NCBI RefSeq assembly: GCF_000516555.1
Contig: NZ_AZSJ01000007.1
Coordinates: 431,375-495,374, forward strand
Length of the DNA stretch: 64,000 nt
Reading direction: 5' to 3'
From: Afipia sp. P52-10
GTDB lineage: Bacteria > Pseudomonadota > Alphaproteobacteria > Rhizobiales > Xanthobacteraceae
In this document: piece by piece, positions 31,688 to 39,027 of the stretch
Layout of the letters: every line of letters starts with the position of its first letter
How positions within the stretch are numbered: the first letter of the stretch is position 1
The notes under the pieces: generated by a model
Told to the model about the DNA's origin: nothing
What the model saw: only the letters and a program-made list of their open reading frames with translations
Databases searched by the model: none
Made by a program: the position numbers and the translations under genes

Positions 31688-32098
31688 ATGCTCGTGATCT
31701 ATGACAAAGCGTCGGGCCTGATCAATCATATCCTTGTCCATGCAGAGCCCGGTCTTGATCACATGAAGAAGGTCTATACGGAGCTCGGCAAGGGCACGTT
31801 GCTAAACCCCGGCGGCTCCATGAACGATTCCGTGACGCACTACGTCTTTGATGGTCGGATCATTCCGCGACCAACGGTCGACGTTGTCGGGCCGGGTGAC
31901 ATGTCTGCTTCCGACCTGATTTTCCATGTCAATCAACCATGCGAGCTCGAAGTGAGCTTTGCTGGTGAGGTTGTGGCGACCGAAGCGCTGCAGTCGGGCC
32001 CGCTGCCATTCAGCGTGGAGCATCCTGGTGCCTATCAGTTGCGGTTCTCCGCGCCATTTCCGTTTCTTGATGCGATTTTCAATCTGGAGGTGCGATGA
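31688..32098 (+). CDS. Tail-associated hypothetical protein
   Basis: The 136-residue protein begins MLVIYDKASGLINHIL and ends with a small beta domain (CELEVSFAGEVVATEAL, then FSVEHPGAYQLRFSAPFPF) that looks like an immunoglobulin-type fold. The end overlaps the next gene by 4 bases. Its place between tip proteins and the fibre suggests a structural role; no family is recognised. Confidence 0.6.
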   Translation: MLVIYDKASGLINHILVHAEPGLDHMKKVYTELGKGTLLNPGGSMNDSVTHYVFDGRIIPRPTVDVVGPGDMSASDLIFHVNQPCELEVSFAGEVVATEALQSGPLPFSVEHPGAYQLRFSAPFPFLDAIFNLEVR

Positions 32099-32439
32099 AG
32101 ATCGATCCGATGCCGGCACTCCGCGTCTCGGCGACCCTCAAGATCAATGCCGATTTCAACCGGCGAGCCAGCGAGACGCTTCATCGCGACCATGCCTATC
32201 GGCGCAAGCGTGAAGTGGCCAATGCTGTGCTGCGTGGCGAACAGCTTGAGCCCAAGCATGCGTTCGCGCGCGAGGCTGAAATGCGTGGGGTAACGCTCAT
32301 CGATCTCGCGGCGATCGTTGCGGCGAAGCCTGACGCGATCGACGAGCGCGAAGCGCGACGTCAAGAGCTCCTGATCGCGATCGATCAAGCGGCGACGCCA
32401 GACGAACTCGCCGCAATTCTCAAGAAGCTGCCGGGATAA
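32095..32439 (+). CDS. Helical tail-associated hypothetical protein
   Basis: The 114-residue protein starts at an ATGA overlap. It is mostly helix, with ASETLHRDHAYRRKREVANA and a C-terminal helix TPDELAAILKKLP. A charged middle (REARRQELLIAIDQA) resembles small proteins encoded before tail fibres in alphaproteobacterial phages. Chaperone or fibre-attachment roles are possible but unsupported. Confidence 0.6.
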   Translation: MKIDPMPALRVSATLKINADFNRRASETLHRDHAYRRKREVANAVLRGEQLEPKHAFAREAEMRGVTLIDLAAIVAAKPDAIDEREARRQELLIAIDQAATPDELAAILKKLPG

Positions 32440-32445
32440 TCGATC

Positions 32446-33768
32446 ATGCCTGACCTGATCTACACCCAGGGCACCGTCTCGGTGTCCGCTGGCGGCACTG
32501 TCGTAACCGGTGTCGATACGCTCTGGTCGAACCTGCGTGCATATGACTCGATATCGATCGATGGCGGGCCGCCCATCGTGATCGAAGCGGTGACGGACGT
32601 CACTCACCTTGTGATCGCGCCGTGGCAAGGTGGCGCCAAGACCAATGTCACTTACCGCGCTTACATGGTCTCGCCGCTGCGCTTCGAGGGCGGGCAGCAA
32701 GCGGCCGACGTCGCTCGTCTCGTGGCGGCGTTGAACAAGGACGGCTTCTTTCATTTCGTCAGCGACGACGAGGCCGCGCCTGATCCTTCCTTGGGAGATG
32801 AGGGGCAGTTTGCGCTGCAGGTCTCTACGGGAAAGATGTGGGTTAAGACGACAGGCGCCTGGGTGTTCTATGGCACATATAAATCCTACAGCGCGCCGCG
32901 TCCTTGGGACAGCGTAACGCAGTTCAATCCGTTTGACGTTGTGACACTTAACGGTTCGGCTTATGTCGCCAAACAGACGAGCGTGAACCAGGCGCCACCG
33001 AACGCAACGTATTGGACCTTGCTGGTTTCGAAGGGCGATACTGGTATCCAGGGGCCTGTGGGGCCCGGCTATGGCGGCTCAAGCCCGACCAACATGTCGA
33101 TCGTCGGGGCTGGAAACACCATCAACTTCAACACGCAACCTGGCATGGCATATGGCGTTGGCAGCCGAGTTCGGTTGGTCGCAATCAGCGCGACACAAAA
33201 CTACATGGAAGGGCGTGTCACGGCTTACACCAGTTCATCCATGGCTGTGCTGGTCGATCGGGCGATTGGTTCCGGCACCTTTTCATCCTGGAGTTTGTCC
33301 ATTGCAGGCGAGTCTGGCTCGGGCGACATGCTGCGGTCGCTGAATTTATCCGATCTGACAAACATTTCCACCGCGCTCACGAATCTCGGCATCTCGTCAT
33401 TTATCAAGACGCTCTTGGACGACGCTGACGGGCCGACGGCATGGAGCACGCTTGGGTCCGCGACCAACAACGCGGCGAACGGTTACTTCAAACTGCCGAG
33501 CGGAGTTATCGTTCAATATGGATCGGTCACACAGCCATCGGGCGTTGCGGATTCATCAGTTACGTTTCCGACCTCATTCCCGAACGCGGCGCGGTCGCTC
33601 GTTACAGTGCCAATTTACAACAACGTCGGCCCGAACGAAGTCGTACTATGTAATGCGTCCGGAGTGACCGTGAGTGCGTTCTCGATCCGCTGCCGATATA
33701 TATCGGGGACTGGAGGACCGGTGCCCACATCGGCAATGACCGTCAACTGGATCGCCATAGGATATTGA
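32446..33768 (+). CDS. Tail fibre protein
   Basis: The 440-residue protein has a beta-rich N-terminus (TQGTVSVSAGGTVVTGVDT), a carbohydrate-binding-like module with PWDSVTQFNPFDVVTLNGSA near residue 149, a collagen-like stretch GDTGIQGPVGPG near 197, and a C-terminal gp53-like fibre tip (FKLPSGVIVQYGSV, FPTSFPNAARSL, ending NWIAIGY). This domain order is typical of receptor-binding tail fibres. It determines host range together with the J-like tip. Confidence 0.88.
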   Translation: MPDLIYTQGTVSVSAGGTVVTGVDTLWSNLRAYDSISIDGGPPIVIEAVTDVTHLVIAPWQGGAKTNVTYRAYMVSPLRFEGGQQAADVARLVAALNKDGFFHFVSDDEAAPDPSLGDEGQFALQVSTGKMWVKTTGAWVFYGTYKSYSAPRPWDSVTQFNPFDVVTLNGSAYVAKQTSVNQAPPNATYWTLLVSKGDTGIQGPVGPGYGGSSPTNMSIVGAGNTINFNTQPGMAYGVGSRVRLVAISATQNYMEGRVTAYTSSSMAVLVDRAIGSGTFSSWSLSIAGESGSGDMLRSLNLSDLTNISTALTNLGISSFIKTLLDDADGPTAWSTLGSATNNAANGYFKLPSGVIVQYGSVTQPSGVADSSVTFPTSFPNAARSLVTVPIYNNVGPNEVVLCNASGVTVSAFSIRCRYISGTGGPVPTSAMTVNWIAIGY

Positions 33769-33770
33769 CG

Positions 33771-34283
33771 ATGAAATTTGCAGTATTCGATCAAGCTGGC
33801 CTGCCTGTGGGATTCTATGCCGAGGAGATTCACGGACTGCGCATGCGTGGTGATGAGCCAAATCCGGACTGCCTGATCCCGCTCGACGCTATCGCGATCT
33901 CAGACGCGCAATGGAGCGATCTAGTCGAAAATCAAGGGCGGCGGAGATGGCAAGACGGTGAGGTGGTCGCATTCGATCCGCCGCCAGCTCCTGCGCCAGT
34001 CCCGGCCTCCATCTCAGACCGGCAGTTCTTTCAGCAACTGGCGCTCGACGATGTGATCAGTGGAGCCGAGGCCGAGGCCGCTGTTGCGACCGGCACGATC
34101 CCGACCGAAATGCTGGCGCTGATCGATCGGCTCCCGGCCGAGCAGCGGTTCGGCGCTCGGATGATGCTGAAAGGCGCGACGGTCTTTGAGCGCCATCATC
34201 CGCTCACGGTGACCATCGGCCAGCTTTACGGCTGGGATGACCAGCAGATCGACGCGTTGTTTCAGAGCGCAGCGGCGCTCTGA
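33771..34283 (+). CDS. Tail fibre assembly-like protein
   Basis: ATG 33771 (a TTG 6 bases earlier is possible) gives 170 residues starting MKFAVFDQAGLPVGFYAEE. The N-terminal part resembles the conserved domain of tail fibre assembly or fibre-linked proteins. A Pro-rich hinge (PPPAPAPVPAS) near 73-85 leads to a helical C-terminus with SDRQFFQQLALDDVIS. It lies directly after the fibre gene, as chaperones do. The assignment is tentative. Confidence 0.55.
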   Translation: MKFAVFDQAGLPVGFYAEEIHGLRMRGDEPNPDCLIPLDAIAISDAQWSDLVENQGRRRWQDGEVVAFDPPPAPAPVPASISDRQFFQQLALDDVISGAEAEAAVATGTIPTEMLALIDRLPAEQRFGARMMLKGATVFERHHPLTVTIGQLYGWDDQQIDALFQSAAAL

Positions 34284-34374
34284 GCAGAGAAGGCGCGCCA
34301 AGTAACAAGCCGAAAGCCTGTGCTTTGCAGCAGTGGGGAAAGTTCCGCGCTGGCAAGAACCTATGGAGATATCA

Positions 34375-35262
34375 ATGGACAAGTCCATCCCGCCTTTCGC
34401 GGCGCATCTGCTTGACTTCATCGGCGGCATCGAGGCGCCGAAAGGCTACGAGACGGTCTACGGCAACAACCAGGCGAAGCTGGCGAAGCCCTTGACGCAG
34501 ATGACCATTGCCGAGGTCATGAAAGCGCAGCCAACATGGACGAAACGCTTCGGGTCTTCGGCAGCCGGCCGATATCAGTTCATGCTGGCGACGTTGCGCG
34601 GGCTGGTGAAGGAACTCGGACTCGATACCGGCGCGAAGTTCGATGCCGCGATGCAGGACCGGCTCGGCTATCACCTGCTGAAGCGACGCGGGTATGACCG
34701 GTTCGTTGCTGGCGAGATCGGTGTGACAACGTTCGCCAAGCTGCTGGCGCAGGAGTGGGCATCTCTCCCAGTCCTGCAGGACACCAAGGGCGCGCATCGC
34801 GATATCAAGCGAGGCCAGTCCTATTACGCTGGTGATGGCCTGAACAAATCTCTGGTGCCGCCGCAGCGCGTTGAGGCTCTGCTGCGTGACCAGTCCAAGG
34901 CCAAGCAAGCGGCCGGCGGCGCGGCCGTCGCCGGTGGCGCGGTCATGGCGACTACTGCGGCCCACCATGGCCTCGGTGTCGGCGCGTGGATCGGAATCGC
35001 GGCAGGCGTCCTCGCCCTGCTGGCGCTGGGCTATCTGGCTTGGCGCTGGTGGAAGAACCGCAAGCCGTCTCCGCCGGAGGCATCCTCCGATTGGCGCGTT
35101 GGCGAAGCTCCGGCTGCGCTGCTCAGCAGCAAGGGCGTACAGGCTCTGGCGAGCACGCAGATCTGGAAGTCCGACACGACGGTCCGAGTGAAGCCCGCGC
35201 GGAAGCCTGCGGCGAAACGTAAGCCGCGCGCGAAGACCAAACCGAAGCGAAAGGCGGCCTGA
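34375..35262 (+). CDS. GH104-like endolysin with C-terminal membrane segment
   Basis: From ATG 34375 the protein has 295 residues. Residues 10-150 match lambda R-type lytic enzymes: FIGGIEAPKGYETVYG with candidate catalytic Glu20, SSAAGRYQFM (61-70), and WASLPVL. An Ala/Gly-rich joint (190-200) leads to a transmembrane helix near 202-225 and a Lys/Arg/Ala-rich tail of about 25 residues. Family members cleave the glycan strand. The C-terminal anchor is unusual for lambda R and suggests membrane attachment before lysis. An ATG 12 bases upstream is an alternative start. Confidence 0.82.
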   Translation: MDKSIPPFAAHLLDFIGGIEAPKGYETVYGNNQAKLAKPLTQMTIAEVMKAQPTWTKRFGSSAAGRYQFMLATLRGLVKELGLDTGAKFDAAMQDRLGYHLLKRRGYDRFVAGEIGVTTFAKLLAQEWASLPVLQDTKGAHRDIKRGQSYYAGDGLNKSLVPPQRVEALLRDQSKAKQAAGGAAVAGGAVMATTAAHHGLGVGAWIGIAAGVLALLALGYLAWRWWKNRKPSPPEASSDWRVGEAPAALLSSKGVQALASTQIWKSDTTVRVKPARKPAAKRKPRAKTKPKRKAA

Positions 35263-35264
35263 CC

Positions 35265-35870
35265 ATGAAGATTGACCTCGGCGGCTGGAGCTGGGCCGCA
35301 GAACTGGCGCTCGACTGGAGCCTGCCTGCGCTGGCGACGGCATTCGGCGTGCCGGGCCCTGTGTCAGCGTTTGCCATCAGCAAGCTGAAGCAGGTGTTGG
35401 GCCTGAAGCCTGGCGCAACTGAGGCGGATGTCCGCAGCACGATCGAGGGTATGGACCCTGAGACGGCGCGGGCGGCGCTGGACAGTGTCCAGTCCGAAGT
35501 GGCCGCACGTTACGCTTGGTTGACAACCGTTGCCGAAGTTCAGGGACGGGTGGCCGGCGAGGTCAACAAGACCATTCGTGCAGAGGCCGGAAAGGTCTCA
35601 TGGTGGCATTGGCGACACCTGCTCGGATACGTGCTGGTCCTGCTCGGTCTCGAAATCTGCACGCTGATCCCGCTGGTGGCTCTCGGCAGGATCAGCGCAG
35701 CCGATATGGCGGCGATCATTGCGGCCATGTCGCCATTAACCGGAACGTTCGCTCTGCTGCTCGGCGCCGTCGCGATCGACACGACCAGTCGCTACAACAC
35801 TGCGATGACCGGAGAGCGAGGTTCTGTCGTGAGCGCCATTAAGGCCGTGACGGGTGGTCGCAAGAAATGA
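35265..35870 (+). CDS. Holin-like membrane protein
   Basis: The 201-residue protein follows the endolysin by 2 bases. It has an amphipathic N-terminal half and two clear membrane segments near 118-140 (YVLVLLGLEICTLIPLVALG) and 148-172 (PLTGTFALLLGAVAI), with a basic C-terminus ending GGRKK. This matches a family often annotated as phage holin in rhizobial phages. It would form the membrane lesion that releases the endolysin. Its end overlaps the next gene by ATGA. Confidence 0.7.
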   Translation: MKIDLGGWSWAAELALDWSLPALATAFGVPGPVSAFAISKLKQVLGLKPGATEADVRSTIEGMDPETARAALDSVQSEVAARYAWLTTVAEVQGRVAGEVNKTIRAEAGKVSWWHWRHLLGYVLVLLGLEICTLIPLVALGRISAADMAAIIAAMSPLTGTFALLLGAVAIDTTSRYNTAMTGERGSVVSAIKAVTGGRKK

Positions 35871-36172
35871 CAGACACCGCATATGCGATGCTCGTTATCG
35901 CCGGCACCACTCTGGCTTTCAACGTTTGCATTCACCTGTTCGGCGGCGGCTGGCGACTATCAAGCCGCATTTCGTCGATCGAGGTCAACGTCGCCGCGGT
36001 GCAGGCTGAGATCAAGAAACTCAGCGACGTTCTCATCCGCCTCGCTGATATGCGCGGCGAGGTGAGGGTTCTCGACACCCGCGTGACCGCGGCCGAGCAG
36101 GATATCCGCGAACTGCGTCACGGGCAGGGGTTCGTCCAGGGCCGGCGCGGCATCGACGGCGAATATCCTTGA
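35867..36172 (+). CDS. Single-pass membrane coiled-coil protein (spanin-like)
   Basis: The 101-residue product has an N-terminal membrane helix (AMLVIAGTTLAFNVCIHLFG) and then a long coiled coil (SSIEVNVAAVQAEIKKLSDV onward). This topology, inner membrane anchor plus periplasmic coiled coil in a lysis cassette, is that of inner-membrane spanins such as lambda Rz. No separate outer-membrane lipoprotein partner is visible. It ends the late operon, 4 bases before the convergent gene. Confidence 0.6.
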   Translation: MTDTAYAMLVIAGTTLAFNVCIHLFGGGWRLSSRISSIEVNVAAVQAEIKKLSDVLIRLADMRGEVRVLDTRVTAAEQDIRELRHGQGFVQGRRGIDGEYP

Positions 36173-36176
36173 TGTC

Positions 36177-36509
36177 CTATCGCCCCTTCGCCTTCCTGCG
36201 CTTTTCCTTAAACGCCGCCGCCTTTCTCTCTTTGTAGGACATGCGCCCGATCGGCGCTGGCTCGTCACCGCCATAGACTGCGCGCTTCACAGCGTGGTGC
36301 GTGAAGACGACGGCGGCTGGGGTCTCTGCGGCCCAGATCAAAATGCCAGCAGCGTGCTGCCAGTGTGGATCGTTGTCGGTCGTGTGGGCGGGCAGGCTGT
36401 TCGCGTAAGCGCGCGCGTCAGCGAGCGTACGCAGCAGGCGGCCGTCAGGCGTTTCGACCGGGCGAGGGCCGAAGAGGGTGCTGAGCGGTTGCGACCAGTT
36501 GGCTGCCAT
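36177..36509 (-). CDS. Prophage accessory hypothetical protein
   Basis: The 110-residue protein starts at ATG 36509 and contains ETPDGRLLRTLADARAYAN near residue 19, HWQHAAGILIWAAE in the middle and a Lys/Arg-rich end (ERKAAAFKEKRRKAKGR). Related small proteins occur at the right ends of rhizobial prophages. It is the last gene of the three-gene operon headed by the SRAP gene, 18 bases after its neighbour. Function unknown. Confidence 0.7.
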   Translation of the reverse strand: MAANWSQPLSTLFGPRPVETPDGRLLRTLADARAYANSLPAHTTDNDPHWQHAAGILIWAAETPAAVVFTHHAVKRAVYGGDEPAPIGRMSYKERKAAAFKEKRRKAKGR

Positions 36510-36527
36510 CGATGCAGCCTAGCACAG

Positions 36528-36806
36528 TCAACACACGTTCTGCTTGGCCTTCTCCGTCAGCGTGAAATGGCCGCCGCTTTCGTGCATTTGGATTAGGCCC
36601 TCAGCAATCAGCCATTTGATGCCGGCGCCATACTCGGCCGGGCTCGCCTTGTCCTGGAATAAAAACGGGCAGTTGACCTTCTCGACGTGGATTCGGTTTT
36701 GCGAATCCTCGATCGCCAAGGCGTATTCCAGCAGGCGCTTGGCTGCAGCTTCCGGCTTTGCATAGGGGCGGTCTGCAACGAATTTCATAAACGGATTTTG
36801 CGTCAT
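36528..36806 (-). CDS. Prophage accessory protein, possible winged helix
   Basis: The 92-residue protein overlaps the SRAP gene stop (ATGA on the minus strand). It is helical with [20 protein letters not shown] near residue 62 and then FTLTEKAK, a helix plus beta-wing arrangement like a small winged helix. DNA binding is possible but not shown. It lies in the middle of the operon downstream of a LexA-type box. Confidence 0.6.
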   Translation of the reverse strand: MTQNPFMKFVADRPYAKPEAAAKRLLEYALAIEDSQNRIHVEKVNCPFLFQDKASPAEYGAGIKWLIAEGLIQMHESGGHFTLTEKAKQNVC

Positions 36807-37519
36807 GCTGGATCATCCTTGCCGCCGCGGGCGACGATTTTAAGGGCGCCATCTGGCAAGGGCCGTTGCAGCGCTTTGGCCTCGTCCCAACCGGCGCGCA
36901 GCCATGTTTCGTGCTCTTCGGCCGTGGTCAGAATGACCGGCATCGCCTTCGGATGGATCGGCTTCACCTCGGCGTTTGGATCGCAGGTGAGAAATCCGAA
37001 CACGTCGATCGTCACCTCGCCATCCTTCACCTTGCGCACACTGGTCCAGCTTTCGGTGAAGATGCCTGCGAAGCAGAGCAGGGGCCGGCTCTCGTCGGCT
37101 GCGAACCAGACGTTCTCCTTCGCGCGCGGATCGAACTCCGAGAATGACGTGAACGGGACCAAGCATCGATTCGCAGGGCCGAGCCAGCGCTTCCAATGTG
37201 CGCTTGAGGTGTTGCGGATGTTGGTTGTCCCTTTGTCAGGTTCGAGCCGCAGCAGCTCCTTGAAATCAACCGGCTTGCCTTTCGCTTCAAGCTTGGCGGC
37301 GCGCTTCTTGGCCGCTTCGAGAAGCGCCTTTTGCGACGACGGCATACCCCAGCGCATCAACGTTAGTTCGCGTCCGGCCTCGGTCTGGCGCACGATCGGG
37401 GCGGAGTAGTCGGGGTATATCCCCGGCATCGGCACCACCTGGTTGCCGGCGTTGTTGAATGTCCGCAGCAGGTCGCGGATGGCCTGCTCGGCCTTGGTCA
37501 TGGAATACAGGTTACACAT
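36803..37519 (-). CDS. SRAP (YedK/HMCES-like) SOS-associated protein
   Basis: The 238-residue protein starts MCNLYSMT at ATG 37519, so removal of Met exposes the catalytic Cys2. Family marks follow: [43 protein letters not shown], and [14 protein letters not shown] proteins crosslink to abasic sites in single-stranded DNA and protect them, and have peptidase activity. It heads a minus-strand operon, and a GTTC-N7-GTTC LexA-type box lies 50 bases upstream of the start, linking it to DNA damage. Confidence 0.9.
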   Translation of the reverse strand: MCNLYSMTKAEQAIRDLLRTFNNAGNQVVPMPGIYPDYSAPIVRQTEAGRELTLMRWGMPSSQKALLEAAKKRAAKLEAKGKPVDFKELLRLEPDKGTTNIRNTSSAHWKRWLGPANRCLVPFTSFSEFDPRAKENVWFAADESRPLLCFAGIFTESWTSVRKVKDGEVTIDVFGFLTCDPNAEVKPIHPKAMPVILTTAEEHETWLRAGWDEAKALQRPLPDGALKIVARGGKDDPA

Positions 37520-37568
37520 CGGCGCTTCGGTCTCCGGACTCGGGCGCACGATGGCACACCTTGCATAT

Positions 37569-37583
37569 GTTCTCAATTCGTTC
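37569..37583. promoter_or_regulatory. LexA (SOS) box in divergent promoter region
   Basis: GTTCTCAATTCGTTC is a perfect GTTC-N7-GTTC, the alphaproteobacterial LexA site. It is placed 50 bases from the SRAP start (minus) and 35 bases from the gene at 37618 (plus), so LexA could repress both. Confidence 0.75.
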
Positions 37584-37617
37584 TCTAATGGCGCAGGGGC
37601 TGCGATTGAGGTGCGCC

Positions 37618-37950
37618 ATGGCAGATCATGAGGAAAATCAACAGCTTCTGAGAACCGAGGGCTTCCAGGTCCACTTTGGGTTGGCAGAAGGGCCAGCCGG
37701 CCATGTCATCCAGATTGCCGGCGGGCTGCTGCCATCGTGTCAGGACATGACTTTCGGCCTGCTGTTGCGGCCGGAGACGACATCGGCGGAGGCGGCCGAG
37801 TTGCGACGCCTGCTGGAAAAGCACGCGGATACGTTCTTCGCGCGATACTTCGACCGGCCACCAGATGGTGTGCACCTGTATGACCACGATCGCGAGACGG
37901 ACTTGGCGATCGTTGGCGACGTCGAGCCGGCGACGCTCGTGTACGGCTAG
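37618..37950 (+). CDS. Prophage accessory hypothetical protein
   Basis: ATG 37618 with GAGG upstream gives a 110-residue acidic protein: [20 protein letters not shown], a helix near [20 protein letters not shown] and a tail [15 protein letters not shown]. It is transcribed divergently from the SRAP operon across the SOS box. It overlaps the convergent downstream gene by 4 bases at the stop codons. No family is recognised; co-regulation suggests a role in the SOS or lytic state. Confidence 0.6.
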   Translation: MADHEENQQLLRTEGFQVHFGLAEGPAGHVIQIAGGLLPSCQDMTFGLLLRPETTSAEAAELRRLLEKHADTFFARYFDRPPDGVHLYDHDRETDLAIVGDVEPATLVYG

Positions 37951-38492
37951 CCGGCTCGGCCGGCGCGTTTTGCGGCAGAAGGCGTCTGCGGATCATCTGG
38001 CGGGTCCGGCTCGCGCTGCGCCAGATGCAGTCCGGTGATCAGCGCTTGCGTGCGCGAGCGGAAGCCGCGCTTCGGCTTCAGAGCTTCGAGGTCGTCCCGA
38101 CAGGGCTGGCAGATCAGTGACGGCTCCAGCTTCCATAGCTCGGTGTCGGGCGGCCGCTTGATTTTGGCGAGCGGCACAAGGCTCATGCGCCGACAGCGCT
38201 GGCATTGGATCTCGATCGCATCGAACCCCGCGTTCAGGGCCTGTGCGATCGTCGGCGATCGCACCACGTCCAGGCCGAACAGCAGCGCGCCGCACCAGGC
38301 TTCGCACTCCAGCCTGTCCGCAACCTTTTCCGCGCGTGCGGCCTCGGCGCGCTTGCGCTCGGCATCCAGCATCATGTCGATATAGGTTTGCGGCGCGCGG
38401 GCAGCCTCGCGCGCGTAGTGGCGCCGATCACGGCCGGACAGCGGCGGGTGGCGGCCTACGCGGGGCAGGCGGGTGACGTGATCTGCGGACAT
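37947..38492 (-). CDS. Prophage Cys-motif protein behind SOS box
   Basis: ATG 38492 gives 181 residues beginning MSADHVTRLPRVGRHPPLSG. It has a helical Ala/Arg-rich centre, then CQRC and, 30 residues later, CQPC, which could form a zinc site, and ends Pro/Arg-rich. Proteins of this kind occur near the ends of rhizobial prophages; function is unknown. A TTG at 38528 is possible but would place the LexA-type box inside the coding region. The box 13 bases upstream suggests damage-induced expression. Confidence 0.65.
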   Translation of the reverse strand: MSADHVTRLPRVGRHPPLSGRDRRHYAREAARAPQTYIDMMLDAERKRAEAARAEKVADRLECEAWCGALLFGLDVVRSPTIAQALNAGFDAIEIQCQRCRRMSLVPLAKIKRPPDTELWKLEPSLICQPCRDDLEALKPKRGFRSRTQALITGLHLAQREPDPPDDPQTPSAAKRAGRAG

Positions 38493-38504
38493 GGCCGGAC
38501 CATA

Positions 38505-38519
38505 GAACGCAGAGAGAAC
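38505..38519. promoter_or_regulatory. Second LexA (SOS) box
   Basis: On the minus strand GTTCTCTCTGCGTTC is again a perfect GTTC-N7-GTTC. It lies 13 bases from the start codon of the gene at 37947-38492, where LexA would block initiation. The 8 conserved bases match the box at 37569 exactly. Confidence 0.72.
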
Positions 38520-38627
38520 ATCGGACAAGCGTCAAGCACGAACGGGTCGGACAACTTGTCCGCGGTTCCCTCGTTCCAATCTGGAACCGTCAGAACGAAC
38601 TCACGAAAAAACAAGGGGTTGAGGGAC

Positions 38628-38651
38628 ATTCGAATCCTGCTGCCCCGACCA
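38628..38651 (+). other. attR: 3' tRNA remnant (probably tRNA-Pro)
   Basis: The sequence from ATTCGAATCC to CCCCGACCA (38628-38651) has a T-loop TTCGAAT, the T-stem 3' strand, the acceptor 3' strand TGCCCCG, a discriminator A and CCA. No 5' acceptor (expected CGGGGCA), D arm or anticodon arm lies upstream. The C1-G72 type acceptor implied is typical of tRNA-Pro. Such a remnant marks the far end of an element integrated in a tRNA gene; the intact tRNA should lie left of the window on the plus strand. Confidence 0.7.
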
Positions 38652-38909
38652 TTCAGTCATCATCCAAATGAAAACTCAGCCAATCGGTGTGGAGCGCTGG
38701 CTTCCGAGCCCCTCTGCCACATCGACCACGCGAGTTGGTGCTGATGGCTGCGATCGCGGCAACCGCGAGCGTGTGAAGATGTTTGGTTGTCTTGAAGCGT
38801 ATCTCAAAGGTGCCCCCATAACCCGACGACTCGTCTGCCGTGATGCTGTCCCACTCCCCAGATTTGCACCGTAGGGAACTGTGTGTGAACATAGCATGAA
38901 CGCGCCATG

Positions 38910-38947
38910 CAGGTCGCCATAGAGGTCGCAGGTCGCCATAGAGGTCA
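38910..38947. repeat. 19-bp tandem repeat
   Basis: CAGGTCGCCATAGAGGTCG (38910-38928) is followed directly by the same 19 bases with one change at the last position (38929-38947). A further partial word GCCATGCAGG precedes it. No function is evident. Confidence 0.6.
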
Positions 38948-38976
38948 ATGTCCACACGGGCAAAAAGACCAAGCAA

Positions 38977-39000
38977 AAAGCCGCCCTTGCGAGCGGCTTT
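38977..39000 (-). terminator. Terminator downstream of IclR-type gene
   Basis: AAAGCCGC (38977-38984) pairs with GCGGCTTT (38993-39000) around an 8-base loop. On the minus strand the stem is followed by TTTTTGCTTG, a good intrinsic terminator for the gene ending at 39028. Confidence 0.8.
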
Positions 39001-39027
39001 CTGAGATGGTGTCAGCGTCGGTCCGAC

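Larger units (their letters stand above)
1..38651. mobile_element. Prophage, lambda/HK97-like siphophage (left end outside window)
   Basis: Contiguous phage modules are seen: immunity (1-1683), early/replication and DNA methylation (2072-12058), packaging and head (12304-20565), tail (20597-34283), lysis (34375-36172) and right-end accessory genes (36177-38492). A HK97-type major capsid, portal and ClpP-like protease together with a tail tube and a 950-residue tape measure indicate a long non-contractile tail. The right end is placed at a 3' tRNA remnant ending at 38651. No integrase is present in the window, so it presumably lies further left on the leftward transcript. No structural gene looks broken, so the element may be inducible; this is inference. 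Confidence 0.95.
38652..39027. other. Intergenic region right of prophage
   Basis: This 376-base stretch has short overlapping open frames but none with a convincing ribosome binding site or protein pattern. It contains a 19-bp tandem repeat (38910-38947) and the terminator of the IclR-type gene (38977-39000). I see no other feature in it. Confidence 0.6.

Noticed and set aside
38576..38651. Complete tRNA gene at the prophage end
   Set aside because: Only the T-loop and 3' acceptor strand fit; there is no matching 5' acceptor, D arm or anticodon arm, and the T-stem 5' strand does not pair.
38653..38976. 107-codon minus-strand frame right of the prophage
   Set aside because: No ribosome binding site or family pattern, and it includes the 19-bp tandem repeats.
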